Positions 8,319 through 17,485 of a stretch of 64,000 nucleotides of DNA are shown here, piece after piece. A model generated the notes under the pieces. The model ran no database searches. It saw nothing but the letters and a program-made list of their open reading frames with translations, and had not been told where the DNA came from. Source of the stretch: Bradyrhizobium sp. CSA112 (GTDB taxonomy: Bacteria > Pseudomonadota > Alphaproteobacteria > Rhizobiales > Xanthobacteraceae); assembly GCF_029051645.1 (NCBI RefSeq), contig NZ_JAACFS010000020.1, forward strand, positions 58,165 to 122,164. The letters run 5' to 3'. The translations under genes and the position numbers were made by a program. How positions within the stretch are numbered: the first letter of the stretch is position 1; each line of letters begins with the position of its first letter.

Positions 8319-9308
8319 TCAGCCGAGCACGTCCTGATTGATCACGTTCTGGCGCACGGGATCGCCATCCAGAACGCTCAGAATGTTGCGGGCGGTCTGC
8401 TCGCTCATCCGGTCCACGGCTTCCACCGTGACACCCGCGACATGCGGCGCCATGATGACGTTCGGCAGGGCGAGCAATGCTTGACCGGCTGGCGGGGGCT
8501 CTTGCTCGAAAACGTCGAGGCCCGCGCCGGCAATCTGGCCGGACACCAGCGCGGCGTGCAGCGCGGCCTCGTCAACGATTCCGCCGCGCGCTGTGTTGAT
8601 CAGATAGGCGGTCGGCTTCATCCGCTTCAGCCTGTCGGCGTTGAACATGCCGACCGTCTCGGGATTCTTCGGGCAATGAATGCTGACGAAGTCGGCGCGC
8701 GGCAGCGCGGCGTTGAGGTCGGCGATCGGATCGCAACCGGCGGCCTTGATGTCGGCGGCATGCTTGTAAGGGTCGAAAACCAGAACGTTCATTTCCATCG
8801 CGAGGCACCGCTTGGCGGTGCGCGTGCCGATGCGGCCGAAGCCGACGATCAGAACCGTTTTGCCGAAGAGGTCATAGGGCAGCATTCCCAACCGGTCGGC
8901 CCATTTGTCGTCCCTGACAAGCGAATGCATTTCGGTCGCGCGCTTGGCGAGCGTCAGCATCATGAACAGGGCGTGTTCGGCAACGGACGGCGAATTGGCG
9001 GTGCCTGCCACCATCAGCGGCACCTTGCGGCGGCTGAGCGCGGGGACGTCAACGGCGTCGAACCCGACGCCGATCCGCGTCACCACCAGCATGTCTTTCG
9101 AGGCTTCGAGTTCGGGCTCGCCAAAACGCGTGCCGCCGAGGGCGACGCCGTGGACCGGCGCATGCTCCTTCAGCTTGGCTTCGAAATCCTTCTGCGAAAT
9201 CATGTTGGGAAATTCGACGAGTTCGATGTCGTCTCGCGCGTGAAGCAGCGCTCTTCCCGGTTGCGACATCGATTCAGTGATGAAGATTTTCTTCTTGTTG
9301 GTAGCCAT
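8319..9308 (-). CDS. D-isomer-specific 2-hydroxyacid dehydrogenase (phosphoglycerate-dehydrogenase-like)
   Basis: A 329-residue NAD-dependent 2-hydroxyacid dehydrogenase. The Rossmann motif is TVLIVGFGRIGTRTAKRC (about residues 150-167) and the catalytic Arg, Glu and His lie in INTARGGIVDEAAL, GLDVFEQEPP and MAPHVAGVTVEAV. There is no C-terminal ACT domain, so it is not a full-length serine-pathway SerA. Its place between an ABC sugar-type transporter ATPase (30 bp upstream) and an amidase suggests oxidation or reduction of an imported hydroxyacid or its breakdown product. The usual starting Met at 9308 is preceded by GGGCAGGG. Confidence 0.88.
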   Translation of the reverse strand: MATNKKKIFITESMSQPGRALLHARDDIELVEFPNMISQKDFEAKLKEHAPVHGVALGGTRFGEPELEASKDMLVVTRIGVGFDAVDVPALSRRKVPLMVAGTANSPSVAEHALFMMLTLAKRATEMHSLVRDDKWADRLGMLPYDLFGKTVLIVGFGRIGTRTAKRCLAMEMNVLVFDPYKHAADIKAAGCDPIADLNAALPRADFVSIHCPKNPETVGMFNADRLKRMKPTAYLINTARGGIVDEAALHAALVSGQIAGAGLDVFEQEPPPAGQALLALPNVIMAPHVAGVTVEAVDRMSEQTARNILSVLDGDPVRQNVINQDVLG

Positions 9309-9338
9309 TCCCTGCCCTTAGGTCTCGCTGCTGCGCCG

Positions 9339-10439
9339 TCAAAGGACGACGCCGGTCACCTCGTTTAGCAGGTGCATGTTGTTGAGGTCCACAGCCAATC
9401 GGAGCGGGGCGCCATCGTGCGCATCGGCGTTCGGATTGACCCGCCCGCAGACCTGCGAGCCTTCCATCGTAAAGTAAATCAGCGTTTCCATTCCCATCGG
9501 CTCGGTGACATCGAGCACCGTCTCGAATGTCTCGACGCCCGGCTGGAGATGCGGCTTGGCCTCGGTGACATGCTCTGGCCGCAGCCCGAGCAGCAATTTT
9601 TCGGTGCGCGGAATGTTCTGGTAACGGACGGCGCGCGCCAGCGGCAGCGGGAAGGCGAGGCGATCGGTCAACCGAACGTGCAGCTTGCCTGCGACATCCT
9701 CCAGCCGGCAGGGCATGAAATTCATCGCCGGCGAGCCGATGAAGCTGGCGACGAATTTCGTCGCCGGCTTGTGATAGAGCTCGTTCGGCGTGCCGATCTG
9801 CTCGATCCGGCCGTGGTTCATCACCACGACGCGGTCGGCCAGCGTCATCGCCTCTACCTGGTCGTGGGTCACGTAGACGGTCGTGGTGCGGACCTTCTGG
9901 TGCACCTTCTTGATCTCGATCCGCATCTGCACGCGCAGCTTGGCATCGAGATTGGACAGCGGTTCGTCGAACAGAAACACCTTCGGGTTACGCACGATGG
10001 CGCGGCCCATGGCGACGCGCTGGCGCTGGCCGCCGGACAACTGCTTCGGCTTGCGGTCGACCAGTTCGACGATGTCGAGCATGCGCGCGGCCTCGTCGAT
10101 GCGGCTCTTGATCTCGGCCTTCGGGTAGCGCTTCAGCCGCAATCCGAACGACATGTTCTCCGCAACTGTCATGTGCGGGTAGAGCGCGTAGTTCTGAAAT
10201 ACCATCGCGATATCGCGATCCTTCGGCGGCACGTCGTTGACGACATCGCCACCGATCATGATGTCTCCGTCGGAGATGTCTTCCAGGCCGGCGATCATCC
10301 GCAGCGTGGTTGATTTCCCGCAGCCCGACGGTCCCACCAGCACGACAAACTCATGGTCGGCGATGTCGAGATCGATGCCGCGCACCGCCTCGACTTCGTC
10401 ATAACGCTTAACAACCTTACGCAACGTCACGTCAGCCAT
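9339..10439 (-). CDS. ABC transporter ATP-binding protein, MalK/UgpC type
   Basis: A 366-residue cytoplasmic ATPase of a CUT1-like importer. Walker A is GPSGCGKSTT (residues about 38-47), the signature is LSGGQRQRVAMGRAIVRNP, Walker B is VFLFDEPLSNLDAKLR and the switch His is in TVYVTHDQVEAMT. The C-terminal 130 residues are the TOBE/MalK regulatory domain (LLGLRPEHVTEA). I use ATG 10439 (MADVTLRKVVKRYDEV), 4 bp after the preceding permease stop; a seven-residue upstream extension overlaps the permease. It energises the two permeases encoded just upstream. Confidence 0.94.
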   Translation of the reverse strand: MADVTLRKVVKRYDEVEAVRGIDLDIADHEFVVLVGPSGCGKSTTLRMIAGLEDISDGDIMIGGDVVNDVPPKDRDIAMVFQNYALYPHMTVAENMSFGLRLKRYPKAEIKSRIDEAARMLDIVELVDRKPKQLSGGQRQRVAMGRAIVRNPKVFLFDEPLSNLDAKLRVQMRIEIKKVHQKVRTTTVYVTHDQVEAMTLADRVVVMNHGRIEQIGTPNELYHKPATKFVASFIGSPAMNFMPCRLEDVAGKLHVRLTDRLAFPLPLARAVRYQNIPRTEKLLLGLRPEHVTEAKPHLQPGVETFETVLDVTEPMGMETLIYFTMEGSQVCGRVNPNADAHDGAPLRLAVDLNNMHLLNEVTGVVL

Positions 10440-10443
10440 GAGA

Positions 10444-11355
10444 TCAACCCTTCGTCGCACCAGCGGTCAGGCCGGCAATGTAATAGTCCATCAGGAAAGC
10501 GTAGATAATGAGCGGCGGTGCGGCGCCGAGCAGGGCGCCGGTCATGATCTGTCCCCAGTTGAACACGTCGCCCTTGATCAACGTAGTGATGATCCCAACC
10601 GGCATGACGAGTTGGTCGGTCGACGTCGTGAACACGAGGGGATAGAGGAACTGCGCCCATGACACCGTGAAGGCGAAGATCGTCGCGGCAATAATGCCGG
10701 GAAAGGCAACCGGAATGAAGATGCGGGTGAGGGTCTGAATCCACGACGCGCCATCGATGATGGCGGCCTCATCGAGTTCCTTCGGGATCGAAGCGAAGTA
10801 GCCGATCATGATCCAGGTGCAGAACGGCACCGTCAGCGTCGGATAGAGAATAAGCAGCACGTACCATCTGTTGATGAGCTGGATGCCGGTCCAATCGCCA
10901 ATGACGGCAAACATCTTGAAGAGCGGGATGAAGAGCAGTGTCTCGGGAATGAGATAGGTCAGGAAGACGCCAGTGGCGAGAACCGCAGAACCCCAGAACC
11001 GCATCCGTGCCAGTGCGAATGCAGCCGGCACGGAGATCAGCATGGTGATGGTGACGACGAAGATCGAGACGATTGCCGAGTTCCAGAAGAAGCGCAGAAA
11101 CTGGTTCGAGGTCAGCAGACCGAGATAGTTCTCGAGCGTTGGGTGGAACACCCACCACGGATTGGTCGCGGCCGAAATCTCCGCGCTGCTCTTCAACGAC
11201 GTGATGAGCATGTAGATCGGCGGCGTCAGCGAGAAAATGGCGAAGATCACCAGGAAGAAATACGACCATCGCAGCGCCCAGGTCCGGTCGCGGCTCATGC
11301 TGCCGTATTTGACCTTGCGGGTCGGCGCAGCCTTGTCGATTGTTACCGTTGCCAT
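10444..11355 (-). CDS. ABC transporter permease, MalG type
   Basis: A 303-residue inner-membrane permease with about six hydrophobic helices: WSYFFLVIFAIFSLTPPIYM near the N-terminus, then FVVTITMLISVPAAFALARM, VLATGVFLTYLIPETLLFI, WYVLLILYPTLTVPFCTWI and others. The EAA loop that docks on the ATPase reads ELDEAAIIDGASWIQTLTRI. It sits between the MalF-type permease (1-bp overlap at 11355) and the ATPase (4-bp gap), so translation is probably coupled. The substrate is set by the binding protein and is probably a carbohydrate or polyol. Confidence 0.93.
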   Translation of the reverse strand: MATVTIDKAAPTRKVKYGSMSRDRTWALRWSYFFLVIFAIFSLTPPIYMLITSLKSSAEISAATNPWWVFHPTLENYLGLLTSNQFLRFFWNSAIVSIFVVTITMLISVPAAFALARMRFWGSAVLATGVFLTYLIPETLLFIPLFKMFAVIGDWTGIQLINRWYVLLILYPTLTVPFCTWIMIGYFASIPKELDEAAIIDGASWIQTLTRIFIPVAFPGIIAATIFAFTVSWAQFLYPLVFTTSTDQLVMPVGIITTLIKGDVFNWGQIMTGALLGAAPPLIIYAFLMDYYIAGLTAGATKG

Positions 11356-12287
11356 CAGGATTCATTCCCGCGTTTGTTGACGTCGCGCAGGATGAAGATC
11401 GCCGCGACGGCCAGGATCGGCACCATGAAGAGGGATACGCTGGCGCCCAGCGGTATGTCGCTGCCCTCGATTCCGATGCGGAACGCCCACGTCGCGAAGA
11501 TATGGGTGTGATCGAGCGGGCCGCCCGCGGTCAGGATGCGCACGATGTCAAAATTGGCGAACGTCACGATCAGCGAGAACAGCGTCGTAATCGCTATGAT
11601 GTTTCGCATCATCGGCAGCGTGACGTACCAGATGCGTTGCCACCAATTGGCGCCGTCGATGGCGGCGGCCTCGTAGAGCTGTTCCGGCACGGATTTCAGC
11701 GCCGCCAGATACATGATCATGAAGAACGGTGCGCCGACCCAGATGTTGACGAGAATGACCGAGAAGCGCGCCCACATGGCATCGCCGGTCCATGGGATCG
11801 GCCCGATGCCGAAGAACGAGAGCGTGTAGTTGAACGCACTGTAGGAGGGGTCAAATAGCCACAGCCACGCCAGTGTGCTCATCGCCGGGGGGATCACCCA
11901 CGGTACCAGCAGCATGCCGCGCCATTTGCGCTGGCCCTTGGCCGGTATGTTGTGAACGAAATGCGCAATGATAAAGCCCAGCACCGCCTTGAAGATGACG
12001 GCTGTGATCGCGAAGATGCAGGATTGCTTCACGACGAGCCAGAACGTCTCGCGCCTGAACAGGAATTCGAAATTGCTGAGTCCGACGAAGCGCTGCATCG
12101 ACTTGTTCAACGTCGCCAGATGCAGCGCGTAGAATGCCGGATAGATCACAAGGGTCGCGATGAGGAGGATCAGCGGCAGCGTCATCAGGAACGCCATAGT
12201 CGATTTGCGCTTGAGCATTCTGTGCAGGCTGCCGCGTTTGCGCGCGGCTTGCGCGGCCCGGTTCGACTGCAATGCGACGTCAGCCAT
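11355..12287 (-). CDS. ABC transporter permease, MalF type
   Basis: A 310-residue permease partner of the MalG-type protein. Hydrophobic segments include TMAFLMTLPLILLIATLVIY near residues 28-47, IFAITAVIFKAVLGFIIAHFV, VPWVIPPAMSTLAWLWLFD and a C-terminal VSLFMVPILAVAAIFILRDV. The EAA loop is EQLYEAAAIDGANWWQRIWY. It is short for MalF and lacks the large periplasmic loop of E. coli MalF, like UgpA-type permeases. It lies 99 bp downstream of the binding-protein gene. Confidence 0.93.
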   Translation of the reverse strand: MADVALQSNRAAQAARKRGSLHRMLKRKSTMAFLMTLPLILLIATLVIYPAFYALHLATLNKSMQRFVGLSNFEFLFRRETFWLVVKQSCIFAITAVIFKAVLGFIIAHFVHNIPAKGQRKWRGMLLVPWVIPPAMSTLAWLWLFDPSYSAFNYTLSFFGIGPIPWTGDAMWARFSVILVNIWVGAPFFMIMYLAALKSVPEQLYEAAAIDGANWWQRIWYVTLPMMRNIIAITTLFSLIVTFANFDIVRILTAGGPLDHTHIFATWAFRIGIEGSDIPLGASVSLFMVPILAVAAIFILRDVNKRGNES

Positions 12288-12386
12288 GGTGAGTTTTCAT
12301 CCCTGTAACGTTTCGCCGGGCCCGCGATTGAAGAAGGATAGGAATGGCAGCCCGCGATCAGGCGGGCCGCCATGGTATCTCGCCTG

Positions 12387-13727
12387 TCAGCTCCGCATGA
12401 AGCCTTCGCACTCGCCTTCGGCCCAGGCGAGCACCTTTTCCATCGCTTCGCCCTGGTGATAACGCAGGCACATCTTGGTCAGGGTCGCCTGCGTATAGAT
12501 CTGCTGTGCGATCTTCGGCGGGGCGGGCGCCGCGGCGATCGAAAGCGTCTGGTGGTTGTGCGGGTTCGGATAGTGGTAGAGCGTGCCCTTCGGCGGCCCT
12601 TCCTCCTGCCAGACCTTCAGCGTGGTGAGCTTTTCGTAGCAGGGGAGGTCGTAGCCACCGCTCGCCACGCACATCTTCTCGATCGCATCCGGTTGCGAAA
12701 GCGCCTTGAGCACGCTCTTGGCCGCTTCCTTGTTCTTGGAGAACGACCAGGTGCCCCAGAAGTAGGAGAGGTAGGGCGCGTAGCGGCCCTTCGGCCCGGC
12801 CGGGAAGCCGTGGCTCCAGCACTGCTCGGCGACCTGCGGCGCGTCGCGCTTGGCGACAGCCCAGGCACTCGGCGGGTTCATGATCAAGGCGCCTCTGCCG
12901 GAGACCAGCCATTTGTTGTTGGAGGAGTCGTCCCAGGCGCCGGCGTCCGGCGGCAGGAAGGCGATCAGCTTCTTGTAGTATTCGAGCGCCTGGCGCACCG
13001 CGTCGGTCTTGACGGTGACGTTACCCTTCTCATCGACAAGGGCTGCACCGAACGACTGGAAGATTGCGCCGGCCGTATCGACGTTGTCGCTGGTCTCGCC
13101 GAGACCGATGCCGAACGCAACGCCGCCTTTCTGGCAGGCCTCTGCCGCCTTGAGGAACGTATCCAATGTCCAGCTATCGGCCTTCGGCGGGCCACCGGCG
13201 GGATACAATGCCTGCACATCTATGCCGGCATGCTGCTTCATCAGGTCGATGCGCGAGCAGGGGCCCTTGATCTGGCTGCCGATGCTCGCGGGCACCGCGA
13301 GCCATTTGCCTTTGGACTGGCCAAGATATTTCACGGTGCCGTTGGGTTCGCCGTTCTGCTTGATGAGGCCGTCCATGACGTCGTTCATGGGTTCCAGCAG
13401 CTCGGCCTGCGCATGCGGCCACCAGGTGGGCATCGCCAGGATGTCGTGACCCGACTTGGCCTGCGCTTCGGCGGCGATCGTCAGCAGGTTCTTGTTGCCT
13501 TGGCTCGGGATGTAGTCGATCTGAACCTCAACCTTTTCCTTCTCGGCCCAGGCATTGACGATATCGGTGGAGGCTTTGTTCGCGCCGGGAACCCAGTGGT
13601 CCCAGAAGCCGATCGAGAGCTTACCGGCAGCATAGGCGCCGCGAACATAGGGCGCGGTGATGAGCGCCGCAGAGGACAGCGCAGTAGCAGCAACGAATTG
13701 TCGGCGAGAAAGCTTCTTGCGTGACAT
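12387..13727 (-). CDS. ABC transporter substrate-binding protein (family 1), Tat-type signal
   Basis: A 446-residue periplasmic solute-binding protein of the MalE/UgpB superfamily. The start at 13727 follows AAGAGGAAACACC. The N-terminus MSRKKLSRRQFVAATALSSA has a twin-arginine motif (SRRQF) followed by a hydrophobic stretch and APYVRGAYA|AGKL, so export is probably by Tat in folded form. The mature protein starts GKLSIGFWDHWVPGANKAST and has the family block IAAEAQAKSGHDILAMPTWW. It heads the operon with two permeases, an ATPase, a dehydrogenase and an amidase. Binding residues cannot be read off; sugar, polyol or amide-sugar are candidate ligands. Confidence 0.92.
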   Translation of the reverse strand: MSRKKLSRRQFVAATALSSAALITAPYVRGAYAAGKLSIGFWDHWVPGANKASTDIVNAWAEKEKVEVQIDYIPSQGNKNLLTIAAEAQAKSGHDILAMPTWWPHAQAELLEPMNDVMDGLIKQNGEPNGTVKYLGQSKGKWLAVPASIGSQIKGPCSRIDLMKQHAGIDVQALYPAGGPPKADSWTLDTFLKAAEACQKGGVAFGIGLGETSDNVDTAGAIFQSFGAALVDEKGNVTVKTDAVRQALEYYKKLIAFLPPDAGAWDDSSNNKWLVSGRGALIMNPPSAWAVAKRDAPQVAEQCWSHGFPAGPKGRYAPYLSYFWGTWSFSKNKEAAKSVLKALSQPDAIEKMCVASGGYDLPCYEKLTTLKVWQEEGPPKGTLYHYPNPHNHQTLSIAAAPAPPKIAQQIYTQATLTKMCLRYHQGEAMEKVLAWAEGECEGFMRS

Positions 13728-14159
13728 GGTGTTTCCTCTTTGCTTGCTTTTTTGTTGTCGTCTTGTCGTTCCTCTTCTTCTTATTTTATTGGCCTTCACG
13801 CGATCGCGCCGATCTGGGATGGCGTGCGCCCCGCGGAGATTTGGTTGCGCAATCAGAACAGAATAAAACGCGTCTGTCGAGAAATGACACGTGCGAAATT
13901 TCTAGAACTAACGTTGCGTGCAAATTTCCAGCGGTCGGAATACTGCAATGCCTCTCGCGCGGCATATTGCGTTGCACACGGCATCATGAGCGCGAATGAG
14001 TTTAAGAATTGCGGTCGTGCCGCGGAGTTCCGGTCCACGGGTTTGGTATTTCGACGCCAGCGATAACGGTCGGCACCGCGGCTAGACTTGCTCGTCTCGA
14101 AAACGATAAGATTCGGATTCGAGGACACTAGTCCTGGTTAACGATCACGGAGACCAACA
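13728..14159. other. Intergenic region between divergent genes, no gene seen
   Basis: About 430 bp separate the transporter operon (minus) and the LTXXQ gene (plus). The part next to the operon is T-rich on the plus strand (13740-13800), consistent with an AT-rich promoter. Short frames here have no signal peptide, ribosome binding site or recognisable motif. No strong inverted repeat was seen. Confidence 0.55.
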
Positions 14160-14924
14160 ATGACTTGCCTGACATCCAAACTGCGCACGCCGTGGAAAGC
14201 GTGCGCGGCCATGGGGTTGGCCGCCATCATGCTTCTCAACGCGCCACGGCTTGCGGATGCGCAGGTGGTTCAGGGTGTCGAGAAGGGCGCCCGCGAGGGC
14301 AACAGGGCGGCGGGCCCGGTCGGCGGCGTGCTTGGCGGCGCCATTGGCGGCGTCGTGGGCGTCGTGACCGGAGTTACCGGTGTGCTGACCGGCGGCAACA
14401 ACAACAAGGGCGGACAGGCGCCGGCGGCAAAGGATTCCAAACAACAAGGCGAGGCTTCCAAGCAAGGCGACACGTCGAAGCCGGCGAAGGGAAGCAAGGC
14501 TACGAAGACCGCCAAACAGCAACAACAGCAGCAGCCAGCCGTCCTCACCCAGGCTGGCGCGCCGCAACTGACGGCCGAACAGATCGTCGCCAACAGCGAT
14601 GCCAATATCGAGCGGATCAAGAAGGAATTAAACCTCACGCCCGAACAGGAGAAGCACTGGGCCGGGTTCAACAGTGCGATGCACTATCTCGGGCATAATG
14701 GCGCCGATCGTCTCAATCTGCGTATTGCGCGCGCCAAGCGCGATCCGCCCGACGACATCATCGAGCAAATGCGCAATGAGGCCCAGTTCCTCAACGATCG
14801 CGCCGTCGATCAGCGCAACGTGGCCGATGCGGCCGAGCCGTTATTTGCTACTCTGAACGACAAGCAAAAGGCAGTCTTCGTTCAGGAAATGGTCAATCTG
14901 AGCCACGAGCGCGGGCTGGACTAG
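14160..14924 (+). CDS. Periplasmic LTXXQ-motif (Spy/CpxP-like) protein
   Basis: A 254-residue exported protein. The signal peptide covers about residues 1-35 (AAMGLAAIMLLNAPRLADAQ). Residues 36-80 are very Gly/Val-rich with repeated GGVxGG patterns; 80-125 is Lys/Gln/Ser-rich and ends in a run of seven Gln; the C-terminal 110 residues are helical and contain LNLTPEQEKHWAGFNSAMH, the LTXXQ motif, and a second heptad-like region near DKQKAVFVQEMVNL. Spy/CpxP-type proteins are periplasmic chaperones or stress sensors, but this family branch in Rhizobiales is uncharacterised. The Gly/Gln-rich insert is presumably disordered. Confidence 0.8.
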   Translation: MTCLTSKLRTPWKACAAMGLAAIMLLNAPRLADAQVVQGVEKGAREGNRAAGPVGGVLGGAIGGVVGVVTGVTGVLTGGNNNKGGQAPAAKDSKQQGEASKQGDTSKPAKGSKATKTAKQQQQQQPAVLTQAGAPQLTAEQIVANSDANIERIKKELNLTPEQEKHWAGFNSAMHYLGHNGADRLNLRIARAKRDPPDDIIEQMRNEAQFLNDRAVDQRNVADAAEPLFATLNDKQKAVFVQEMVNLSHERGLD

Positions 14925-15221
14925 CAGGCTCCGCCGGACGAATAGCCGGGTACGCATGCCCTGGGGTAGGTTGAAAGGCGCGGGCACCCGGCTACTCTGC
15001 CGCAGCGGCGCGGCTCCCCCAATCTCATTGCAATGATGAAGAAACCCTGACGGACTCGCGCCTTGATCATGGCTGACTTGCGGCGTTGTCGGGAACTTCA
15101 GTCTTTGACGGGCAGTGTTGCACCCCAACATCAGGTGGCGCGTTGACGCCCAACGCTTGCAACGATTTCGGCGGCACGAATGCCGCCGAAATGAGCGCGG
15201 ATCCGCCGCGGGAGCGGGACG

Positions 15222-15623
15222 TCAGGTTTTCGGGAAGTTTAATTCGACGCCGACGCCGTCGGGATCGTAGAGAAAGAACTGCGTATCGCCGCTGCGCGGC
15301 ACGACGCTCTCGCGGAATTTGACGCCCTTCGACTGCAGGCGCTTGCGCATGCCCTCGACATCGGTCGCGGCAAAGGCGATGTGGTCAAGCCGCCCGGTAT
15401 CTTCATACTTCTTTTCGGTGCCGCGCACCACGATACCTTCAGGGGGCTTGCGCGTGCCCATCAGATGCACCGTGGCGGTGCCGCCGGAATAGAGCCAGTA
15501 GCCGGGGAAATCGAGCGGCGGTCGGTCGCCGTTCTCCAGCCCGAGCACATCGCAATAGAAATCCTTGGTGCGCTCGAGGTCGGCGGGCTCGATGGTGTAG
15601 TGCTGCAATCCGCCTAGTCCCAT
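15222..15623 (-). CDS. VOC family (glyoxalase/dioxygenase-like) protein
   Basis: A 133-residue vicinal-oxygen-chelate domain protein made of two beta-alpha-beta-beta-beta modules. The first module opens LQHYTIEPADLERTKDFYCD (a metal-ligand His in QHYTI) and contains TVHLMG; the second opens GRLDHIAFAATDVEGMRKRL, with His in LDHIAF, and ends TQFFLYDPDGVGVELNFP with the usual Glu ligand. The four positions fit a metal-dependent VOC enzyme such as a lyase or extradiol dioxygenase. The substrate cannot be inferred. No operon partner; a palindromic repeat follows upstream. Confidence 0.87.
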   Translation of the reverse strand: MGLGGLQHYTIEPADLERTKDFYCDVLGLENGDRPPLDFPGYWLYSGGTATVHLMGTRKPPEGIVVRGTEKKYEDTGRLDHIAFAATDVEGMRKRLQSKGVKFRESVVPRSGDTQFFLYDPDGVGVELNFPKT

Positions 15624-15639
15624 GGTTGTTCTCCCGATA

Positions 15640-15735
15640 GCGTTTTCGAGCGAAGTGGATACCGGTTCGCGGAAGAAAACACGTCAAAATAGGAATCTAG
15701 AGCTTCTGGTTCGATCAGAACCGAAGCTCTAGACA
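15640..15735. repeat. Composite intergenic repeat with terminal palindrome
   Basis: The left part resembles dispersed Bradyrhizobium repeats (AGCGAAGTGGATACCGGTTC). At its right end TCTAGAGCTTC (15696-15706) pairs with GAAGCTCTAGA (15723-15733) around an inner GGTTC/GAACC pair. The hairpin includes the stop codon of the hydroxylase-like gene ending at 15729, so it may also serve as its terminator. Confidence 0.7.
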
Positions 15736-16931
15736 AAACTGAGGTCGGTATCGACGCCCATCATCCAGGCGCCGACGGTTTCAAAATGCCTGAGCTGGCC
15801 TTGCAACTGCTGCGTCACGGTATGGATGTCGCGGAAACGGCGCTCCAGTGGATGGTCCTCGAAAATCGCAGTGGCGCCTGCGGCATTGTAGGCAAAGTCG
15901 ACCGCCTCGCGCGCCTTGTGGATGGCATGGGTCGAGGCCATGCGGATGTTCATGCGCTGCGCCACCGTGATGGTCGCGCCCCCGGCCAGATCTTTCCAGG
16001 TGTCAGCCATCGACTGCAACACGTAGCCGCGCGCGGCGCGCAGATTGACTTCCGCTTGGGCGAGGTTGCACTGGACCACGGCATTGTCTCGCAACGACGC
16101 CCTCGCGCCACGCGGCACCTTGCTGCGCATCGTCTCGACGAAGTTGTCGAGCGCGGTGCGGGCGATCCCGCAGGCGACGCCCGCAAAGCCCACCTGGTAG
16201 CAGGTGTGGTTGCTCATGCGGTAGAGCGGGCCGCTTTCGCGGCATTCCCGGTCGAACTCGCGGGTAATGGAATAGTCAGCGCGGACGAAGAAGTCATTGA
16301 GCGCGAACTGGTCGCTGGCGGTGCCGCGCAAGCCGACGGTGTTCCAGATGTCGGTCCACTCGACGTCTTCGGAGCGTACCAGCATCGTGCGCTCGAGCGG
16401 AGCGCCGTTGGCGTCGTATTTGGGCGAACCGTCGGCCGCATAGATAGGGCAGTGCGCCCCGAGCCAGGTCGCATGCCGGCCGCCGGATGCAAAGGACCAC
16501 ACCCCGGTCACCCTGTAGCCGCCTTCGCATTCGACCGCGCGAACCCTGGGGCCAGGCCCCCACGCCAGCACCGCGCGCGGATCGCCGAAGATCGCCTGCG
16601 CCACCGGCAGGTCGAGATAGGCCGCCGACATCGCGCAGCCGCCGGCCTGGCTGAGGCACCACGCGGTGGAAGCATCAGCCTTGGCAATGGTTTCGATGAC
16701 GTGGAAAAAAGTGACGGGATCGGTTTCGATCCCGTTGGTCGAGCGCGGCAACAACAGACGAAACAATTGCGCGTCGTGCAGCTTGTCGAGCAACGCCGGG
16801 GGCAGCCGGCGGGTGGCCTCGATGTCGTCGGAAGCTGTCGCGACATCAGGGCGTATGGCCTTGGCCCGGGCGATCACTGCCTGGTCGCCCGCGAGATCGG
16901 CAGAGTTTGCGATCGGTGTATTCAAGACCAT
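15729..16931 (-). CDS. Acyl-CoA dehydrogenase-like flavin-dependent hydroxylase (Acyl-CoA_dh_2 type)
   Basis: A 400-residue flavoprotein of the acyl-CoA dehydrogenase fold. The N-terminal helical domain has RRLPPALLDKLHDAQLFRLL and ETIAKADASTAWCLSQAGG; the central beta domain has GGYRVTGVWSFASGGRHATW and WTDIWNTVGLRGTASDQFAL; the C-terminal domain matches the HsaA/DszC-like class more than true dehydrogenases, because no catalytic Glu motif is visible. Such proteins are two-component monooxygenases or nitroalkane-oxidase-like enzymes needing a reductase, which is not encoded nearby. The substrate is unknown. The stop codon lies inside a repeat hairpin. Confidence 0.83.
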   Translation of the reverse strand: MVLNTPIANSADLAGDQAVIARAKAIRPDVATASDDIEATRRLPPALLDKLHDAQLFRLLLPRSTNGIETDPVTFFHVIETIAKADASTAWCLSQAGGCAMSAAYLDLPVAQAIFGDPRAVLAWGPGPRVRAVECEGGYRVTGVWSFASGGRHATWLGAHCPIYAADGSPKYDANGAPLERTMLVRSEDVEWTDIWNTVGLRGTASDQFALNDFFVRADYSITREFDRECRESGPLYRMSNHTCYQVGFAGVACGIARTALDNFVETMRSKVPRGARASLRDNAVVQCNLAQAEVNLRAARGYVLQSMADTWKDLAGGATITVAQRMNIRMASTHAIHKAREAVDFAYNAAGATAIFEDHPLERRFRDIHTVTQQLQGQLRHFETVGAWMMGVDTDLSFV

Positions 16932-17190
16932 GCCTGCCGGTTCATTGCGTCCGCGTGCCAGTTACTGGTGGAAAGGCTATCGTGCCATCGCCGCGATGGG
17001 CAAGTCCATGGCGACGCGGAGCACGTCTGCGCATGAGCGATGGAGAGTCCAAAGACAATCGCATGGGCTGCGTCAATCGATGTTGCGCCGGGCATCCGCG
17101 CCTATTCCGCCCCCGGCGAACGCTGCGGTGCACACGCCGATTTGTTTAGGGTTTTGCGCTAGCCTCGCGGTTTGGCGGGATCGATCCGGG

Positions 17191-17469
17191 ATGGAAGAGA
17201 AGCGAAAGTATCCGCGAACGGAGATCGACGAGACCGCCTATGTCTCGTCGGGCGGTTCCGTCATGCCCTGCGTGGTGCGGAATATTTCGCGCGAGGGAGC
17301 GGCAATCGATGTCGACAACCCGGCGTTCGTCCCGCAGCACTTTCACCTGGTAATGGCGAGGGACCCCTCGATCGTGCACGAGTGCCGGGTCACCTGGATC
17401 CAGAAGAACCGTATCGGCCTGACCTTCATGAAGATCGCGGATGCGGTCGCGGTGCCATCGCCATCGTAG
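17191..17469 (+). CDS. PilZ domain protein
   Basis: A 92-residue single-domain PilZ protein. It starts MEEKRKYPRTEIDETAYVSS: the RxxR-like c-di-GMP binding arm is reduced to KRKYPRTE, and the second motif (D/N)xSxxG appears as VRNISREGAAIDVDNP. The C-terminal strand is CRVTWIQKNRIGLTFM. This is the small PilZ type very common in Bradyrhizobium. Since the basic arm is RKYPR, c-di-GMP binding is plausible but not certain. The ATG at 17191 was chosen over a long upstream frame antisense to the hydroxylase gene. Confidence 0.86.
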   Translation: MEEKRKYPRTEIDETAYVSSGGSVMPCVVRNISREGAAIDVDNPAFVPQHFHLVMARDPSIVHECRVTWIQKNRIGLTFMKIADAVAVPSPS

Positions 17470-17485
17470 CCGGGGGCTGAGCACA

